Shown: positions 60,641 through 64,000 of the stretch, piece by piece
How positions within the stretch are numbered: the first letter of the stretch is position 1
Layout of the letters: the number at the start of each line of letters is the position of its first letter
NCBI GenBank assembly: GCA_963922205.1
Contig: CAWUHX010000130.1
Coordinates: 124,001-188,000, forward strand
DNA length: 64,000 nucleotides
Source: Romanomermis culicivorax
Taxonomy: Eukaryota; Nematoda; Enoplea; Mermithida; Mermithidae
Reading direction: 5' to 3'
Position numbers and translations under genes: made by a program
The notes under the pieces: generated by a model
Seen by the model: the letters and a program-made list of their open reading frames with translations, nothing else
Told to the model about the DNA's origin: nothing
The model's database searches: none

Positions 60641-61090
60641 CTACAAGTCTAGATTAAATTGTAAGAGATCAAAAAAAAACCTTTCAACATAAAAGAGAGA
60701 GAAAGAGAAACACTCCAAGCCAAATAATCTATTAGAAAAAGGTCAATAAAGACAATTCTAGGCCAAGGATAAACAACATTCAGGGTAATTCTAGAAGCTC
60801 AGAAAAAAACAAATATAGCTTTTGCATATAGATGAGACAGTGTTTGGCTTTTACGGAATTTGTTATTAAAAAAGCAAAAAAATGAAATTTTTCTGGCTCT
60901 TGCTGACGTCAAAAAATTAAAAACGTTGATAAGATATCATTTCCAAGAATGTATATATTGCTGACGTCAAAAAATTTTTTTTGTCCAAAAATCGACTTAT
61001 TGATGACAATATATCAAATATTCAATTTTTATATTGCAAAATCACTTATAATAATTTAAAATTGGGGTTGAGAGTCATATTCTAAATTTT
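60641..61090. promoter_or_regulatory. Unique region with paired TTGCTGACGTCAAAAAATT elements
   Basis: The 19-base word TTGCTGACGTCAAAAAATT occurs at 60,900-60,918 and 60,958-60,976, 58 bp apart. It combines a CRE (TGACGTCA) with the TGC half of a Maf-type element. Lies 0.6-0.7 kb upstream of the Hv1-like ATG. Its role as a promoter element is inference. Confidence 0.45.
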
Positions 61091-61321
61091 ATGTCAGCTT
61101 TAGATGTTGAACGCAAAGTGGTAATTTTTAATAATATAAGTCGAACGCACAACAGTTTACTGTATATCAAATATCGATTTTCTCGCGATTTTGTTTCTCA
61201 ACGCAAAATCCACAATTTTCGACGTAGAAAATTTGCCAGAATGTGGAAAAAAATTTGGGCTATTCTTGAAAAAATGAGGGAAATGATTTGCGAGGTCGAA
61301 AAATCCATTTTTGCGAGTTGA
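61091..61321 (+). CDS. Possible small ORF (76 aa) upstream of the Hv1-like gene
   Basis: ATG to TGA with no intron needed, in sequence less AT-biased than its neighbours. The protein begins MSALDVERKVV, is basic in the middle (FRRRKFARMWKK) and ends in a short amphipathic helix (EKMREMICEVEK). No known family is recognised, and no acceptor or Kozak-like context stands out. It could be a chance frame or a uORF in the promoter of the downstream gene. Confidence 0.2.
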   Translation: MSALDVERKVVIFNNISRTHNSLLYIKYRFSRDFVSQRKIHNFRRRKFARMWKKIWAILEKMREMICEVEKSIFAS

Positions 61322-61394
61322 ATCCAAATTTGGCGTTGTTATTATCATTATAAAATATCGATTTTCGGCAATTTACAACGTTGAATTTCCAAAA

Positions 61395-61590
61395 AATGTA
61401 TTTTACACCAAAAAGTGTAAAGTAAAAGTGTAAAGTAAAATTTGAAATTGTAAAGTTTTTCGAATTTAGCGCTCAAAATTGGACTAGAAAAGGGGTTTTT
61501 GATCACCCAAATTCGCAAAATTGGGTTTTTTCCCTCTATATATTTGAATAATTTTTGTCCCAAAAATTTTTAGTCCGCACCGCTCCTCAC
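61395..61590 (+). promoter_or_regulatory. Core promoter of the Hv1-like gene
   Basis: TATATATT lies at 61,537-61,544, about 50 bases before the ATG at 61,591. An inverted repeat TTTACAC...GTGTAAAG lies at 61,402-61,422, echoing the GTAAAGT hairpins of the 41.9-46 kb array. An acceptor-like ATTTTTAG ending at 61,572 leaves an 18-base leader and may be a trans-splice site. Confidence 0.45.
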
Positions 61591-61977
61591 ATGACCGCTC
61601 ATTTTTACAACAAAGAACGCTGTCAAAAAAACGAAAAACGACGACGACAAAAAAAAACGTCGAAAATTTCCGCCAGCGTTTCGGATTTTTTAGTTCAAAT
61701 AATTTTATGCGGCGGCGATTTTTTTAACCACGACGCTAGACAAAAAAACGCCGACGCTAAAAAAACCGCCGTCCTAGTTAGGATGCAGCACGAAGCGGCA
61801 GGCGATGCTAGTAGTACGGCCACGACGGAATCGGAACGCGGTTCGTCGTCGTTGGGCGGCGGCGGCGCTTGTAAAACGGGCGCCGGCGTCAGGGCGGCGG
61901 CGCGGCCCCTACGGCCGCCTATAGCTAGAAATTTACGAAAATTGATTGATAAATTTCTACATTCGACGAAATACCAC
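61591..61977 (+). CDS. Hv1-like exon 1: cytoplasmic N-terminus
   Basis: Basic, Ala/Gly/Ser-rich N-terminus with a GC-rich Gly/Ala tract (SSSLGGGGACKTGAG), then PPIARNLRKLIDKFLHSTKY, the amphipathic pre-S1 helix of Hv1 proteins. In-frame ATGs lie at 61,591 and 61,783. The first was chosen as the most 5' ATG after the TATA box and the acceptor-like site. Confidence 0.75.
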
Positions 61978-63258
61978 GTAATTTTTGCAATTTTTTCATA
62001 TAAAAATCGTTTTAAAACTAAAATTGGACATAAATTTGGGAACGAAATTCCTATTTTTCATTGCTTTATAGTCAAAAAAAGATCAATTTAGCCCTATTTG
62101 ATTTGATCTAAAAATTGCTTGAAGTAATTTTTCGGTCCGAAATGCTCTGTAGATCGAACGACCTTGACGAGCTCTATCCAAAAATACAAATTTCAGGAAG
62201 AAATTACCATTTTTAATGGATTTATAGCAAAAAAAGACAAATTTAGCTAAATTATATAGCTAAAATTTTTTGTATGATTTTTTTGGTGTAATATACGACG
62301 TATATCGATAGATTTTGACGAGCTCTATTCAAAAATCCAAATTTCAGGAAGAAATTTCCATTCTTGATGGATTTATAGCAAAAAAAGACAAATTTAGCTA
62401 AATTATATAGTTAAAATTTTTTGTATGGTTTTTTTGGTGTAATATACGACGTATATCGATAGATTTTGACGAGCTCTATCCCAAAATACAAATTTCAAGA
62501 AGAAATTCCCATTTTTGATGGATTTATAGCAAAAAAAGACAAATTTAGCCAAATTATATAGCTAAAATTTTTTGTATGATTTTTTCGGTGTAATATACGA
62601 CGTATATCGATAGATTTTGACGAGCTCTATCCAAAAATACAAATTTCAAAAAGAAATTCCCATTTTGGATGGATTTATAGCAAAAAAAGACAAATTTACC
62701 AAATTTTTATATTAGCTGAAATTTTTCGTACAATTTTTTTTTTGGTCAAAAATGCGACGTAGATCGATAGATTTCGACGAGCTCTATTCAAAAATACAAC
62801 TTTCGACACGAAATTCCTATTTTTGATTGATTTATAGTAAAAAACACAATTGAAATTTGAATTTTTTCCGGAAATTCACGAAAAAAATTTTTTTTTTCAG
62901 GTTATCATCGTTTGTATGGTGGTTTTTAATTGGTTTATCGTCATTGTGGAACTTTTGATCAATTTACGAATTTTCGAATTGGGTATTCAAAATCAAAAAT
63001 TGAATTTGAGCATATCGAAAATTTTACATCTAATCAACGTGGCCATGTTGGGCCTATTTTTTATGGAAATGACTTTGAAAGCCTGTTTCATTTTCGGTTG
63101 GCCACGTTTTTTCAGACATCGGATGGAAATTTTGGATTTTGTCCTGGTTTTATCGGCTTTTAGCTTAATTTTAGCTTTCGGGGGCAAAGAAACCAGCTCG
63201 GATAGCGCAGCTTTGTTGATCGTTTTTCGTCTATGGCGGGTGTCCAAAATTATAAATA
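61591..63258 (+). CDS. Hv1/HVCN1-type voltage-sensor protein, 5' two exons (3' end outside the window)
   Basis: Exons 61,591-61,977 (129 codons) and 62,901-63,258 (119 codons + 1 base), joined in phase 0 (donor CAC|GTAATT, acceptor TTTTTTTCAG). The junction rebuilds the family pattern 'LRK...F..S..(F/Y)(Q/H)' then VIIVCMVV. Residues ~130-248 form the four-helix voltage sensor: S1 with Glu146; S2 with His172, Glu185, Lys189; S3 with MEILD (Asp208); S4 reading FRLWRVSKIIN. Hv1 channels carry protons through the sensor itself. Here the S1 selectivity Asp (human D112) is Asn139, human D123 is Asn150, human D185 is Ile, and the third S4 Arg is Lys. The C-terminal coiled coil must lie beyond the window. 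A shorter start at 61,783 (65 codons in exon 1) is possible. HVRP1/TMEM266-like non-conducting sensors are the alternative. Confidence 0.85.
61978..62900. repeat. Hv1-like intron 1 with a ~160 bp tandem repeat
   Basis: Five copies of 'ggtgtaatatacgacgtata', 'tcgatagattttgacgagct', 'ctatccaaaaatacaaattt' and 'gatggatttatagcaaaaaa'. The GATAGATTTTGACGAGCTCTAT core resembles the ATCT-palindrome core of the three other ~175 bp arrays. Confidence 0.88.
62901..63258 (+). CDS. Hv1-like exon 2: complete voltage sensor S1-S4
   Basis: All four helices lie in one exon. Ends AAATA|GTGAGG in phase 1, directly after the S4 IIN, where the human protein continues into the S4-coiled-coil linker. The S1-S2 loop contains two potential His/Lys contacts, and the S3-S4 loop (GGKETSSDSA) lacks the zinc-binding His of human Hv1. 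Confidence 0.9.
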
Positions 63259-64000
63259 GTGAGGGCCTTTTTTACTTTTTTACTAGAAAAAATGTCGAAA
63301 AATTACCAAAATCTAGCCAAAAATCCAAAAAAAATTAATTTTTTGATGAAAAATTTGAGAAATTTTTTTATTTTTCACTAGAAAAAATGTTGAAAAATTA
63401 CCAAAATCTAGCCAAAAATCCAAAAAAAATTAATTTTTTGATGAAAAATTTGAGAAATTTTTGTATTTTTCACTAGAAAAAAATGCTAAAACATCACAAA
63501 AATAGAGCGAAAAATACAAAAAAATCTTTTGTTTTGTGAAAAATTTGACAAATTTTTGTATTTTTCACTAGAAAAAGTGCTAAAAAATTTTCAAAACCCA
63601 GCAAAAATTGAGAAAAGAATTTAATTTTTTAAAGCAAAAATTTAAGAAATTTGGCATTTTTTTCGTTTTTCGTCTATGGCGGGTGTCCAAATTTATAAAT
63701 AGTGAGAGTCTTTTTTCATTTTTTAGACAAAAAATTATAAAAAAAATCATCAAAATCGAGTAAAAATATGAAAAAAACACTTTTTCTGTGAAAAAAATTG
63801 AGAAATTTTTGTATTTTTCACTAAGAAAAAATGCTAAAAAATCATCAGAATAGAGTAAAAATATGAAAAAATCATTCTTTTGGGGAAAAATTTGAGAAAT
63901 TTTGCATTTTTACACCAAAAAAAGCTAAAAAATCACAAAAATAGAGCGAAAAATACAAAAAAAAAATCAATTGTTTTATGGAAAATTTGAAAAATTTTGA
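63259..64000. repeat. Hv1-like intron 2 (partial) with ~95 bp repeats
   Basis: Repeated 'tgagaaatttttgtattttt', 'cactagaaaaaatg' and 'aaaattaccaaaatctagcc' words near 63,360, 63,455, 63,550 and 63,805. No further exon was recognised before the window ends. Confidence 0.75.
63664..63701 (+). pseudogene. Duplicated S4 half-exon with donor site
   Basis: 38 bases repeat exon-2 positions 63,221-63,258 with one change (a to t), followed by 'gtgaga' matching the donor. Encodes RLWRVSKFIN in place of RLWRVSKIIN. No S1-S3 sequence precedes it, so it is a partial copy, probably non-coding. Confidence 0.85.

Noticed and set aside
62993..63780. - strand frames containing LDTRHRRKT
   Set aside because: Antisense of the S4 exon and of its duplicated tail. 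The shared peptide only reflects the duplication.
1..64000. CRISPR arrays, bacterial operons, insertion sequences
   Set aside because: The regular repeats lack spacer diversity, cas genes are absent and the genes have introns. The sequence is eukaryotic satellite DNA.

Overview
The window looks like nuclear DNA of a nematode, most likely a Caenorhabditis-type genome. The evidence is extreme AT richness, nematode-style splice acceptors (T-rich tract then CAG/TAG), very short 5' leaders after an acceptor as expected for spliced-leader trans-splicing, and thousands of copies of the CTACAGTAA / TTACTGTAG motif. The species assignment is inference. Most of the 64 kb is tandem repeat. Three genes can be assembled from small exons that sit as islands of ordinary sequence between arrays, and most of these exons are too short to stand out as open frames.

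Layout. (1) 1-6,166: AT-rich decayed repeats plus a CRE/octamer cluster near 500-660. (2) 6,183-9,071, + strand: a two-exon gene for a secreted, cysteine-rich peptide of 107 aa, with a 2.56 kb intron made of a ~172 bp repeat. (3) 10,729-38,435, - strand: a class B1 (secretin-family) GPCR. Twelve exons were recovered: the hormone-receptor domain, TM1 to TM7 and a 122-residue C-tail. All twelve join with compatible splice phases, giving about 527 aa; the first exon(s) and the start codon are unresolved. Its introns hold nearly every kind of minisatellite in the window, with periods of ~20, ~24, ~40, 45, ~122, 123/129 and ~175 bp, an exact-looking 1,830 bp tandem duplication, and opposite poly-A and poly-T introns around the TM6 exon. 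(4) 38.4-41.9 kb: mostly single-copy DNA with a tRNA-like element near 40.0 kb. (5) 41.9-60.6 kb: five large arrays (~278, ~147, ~255, ~278 and ~175 bp), interrupted by a GC-richer island at 47.66-48.0 kb. (6) 60.6-64.0 kb, + strand: promoter-like sequence and the first two coding exons of an Hv1/HVCN1-type voltage-sensor protein. It runs off the window and has Asn where proton channels have the selectivity-filter Asp.

The peptide gene and the GPCR are convergent; the GPCR and the Hv1-like gene are divergent. Nothing shows that the three genes act in one pathway. A secreted peptide beside a peptide-hormone receptor invites a ligand/receptor question, but the six-Cys peptide does not look like a known class B ligand. 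The most noteworthy points are the Hv1-like channel with altered permeation residues, the unknown Cys-rich peptide, the repeat motif serving as GPCR splice sites, and one ATCT-palindrome core found in four separate ~175 bp arrays.
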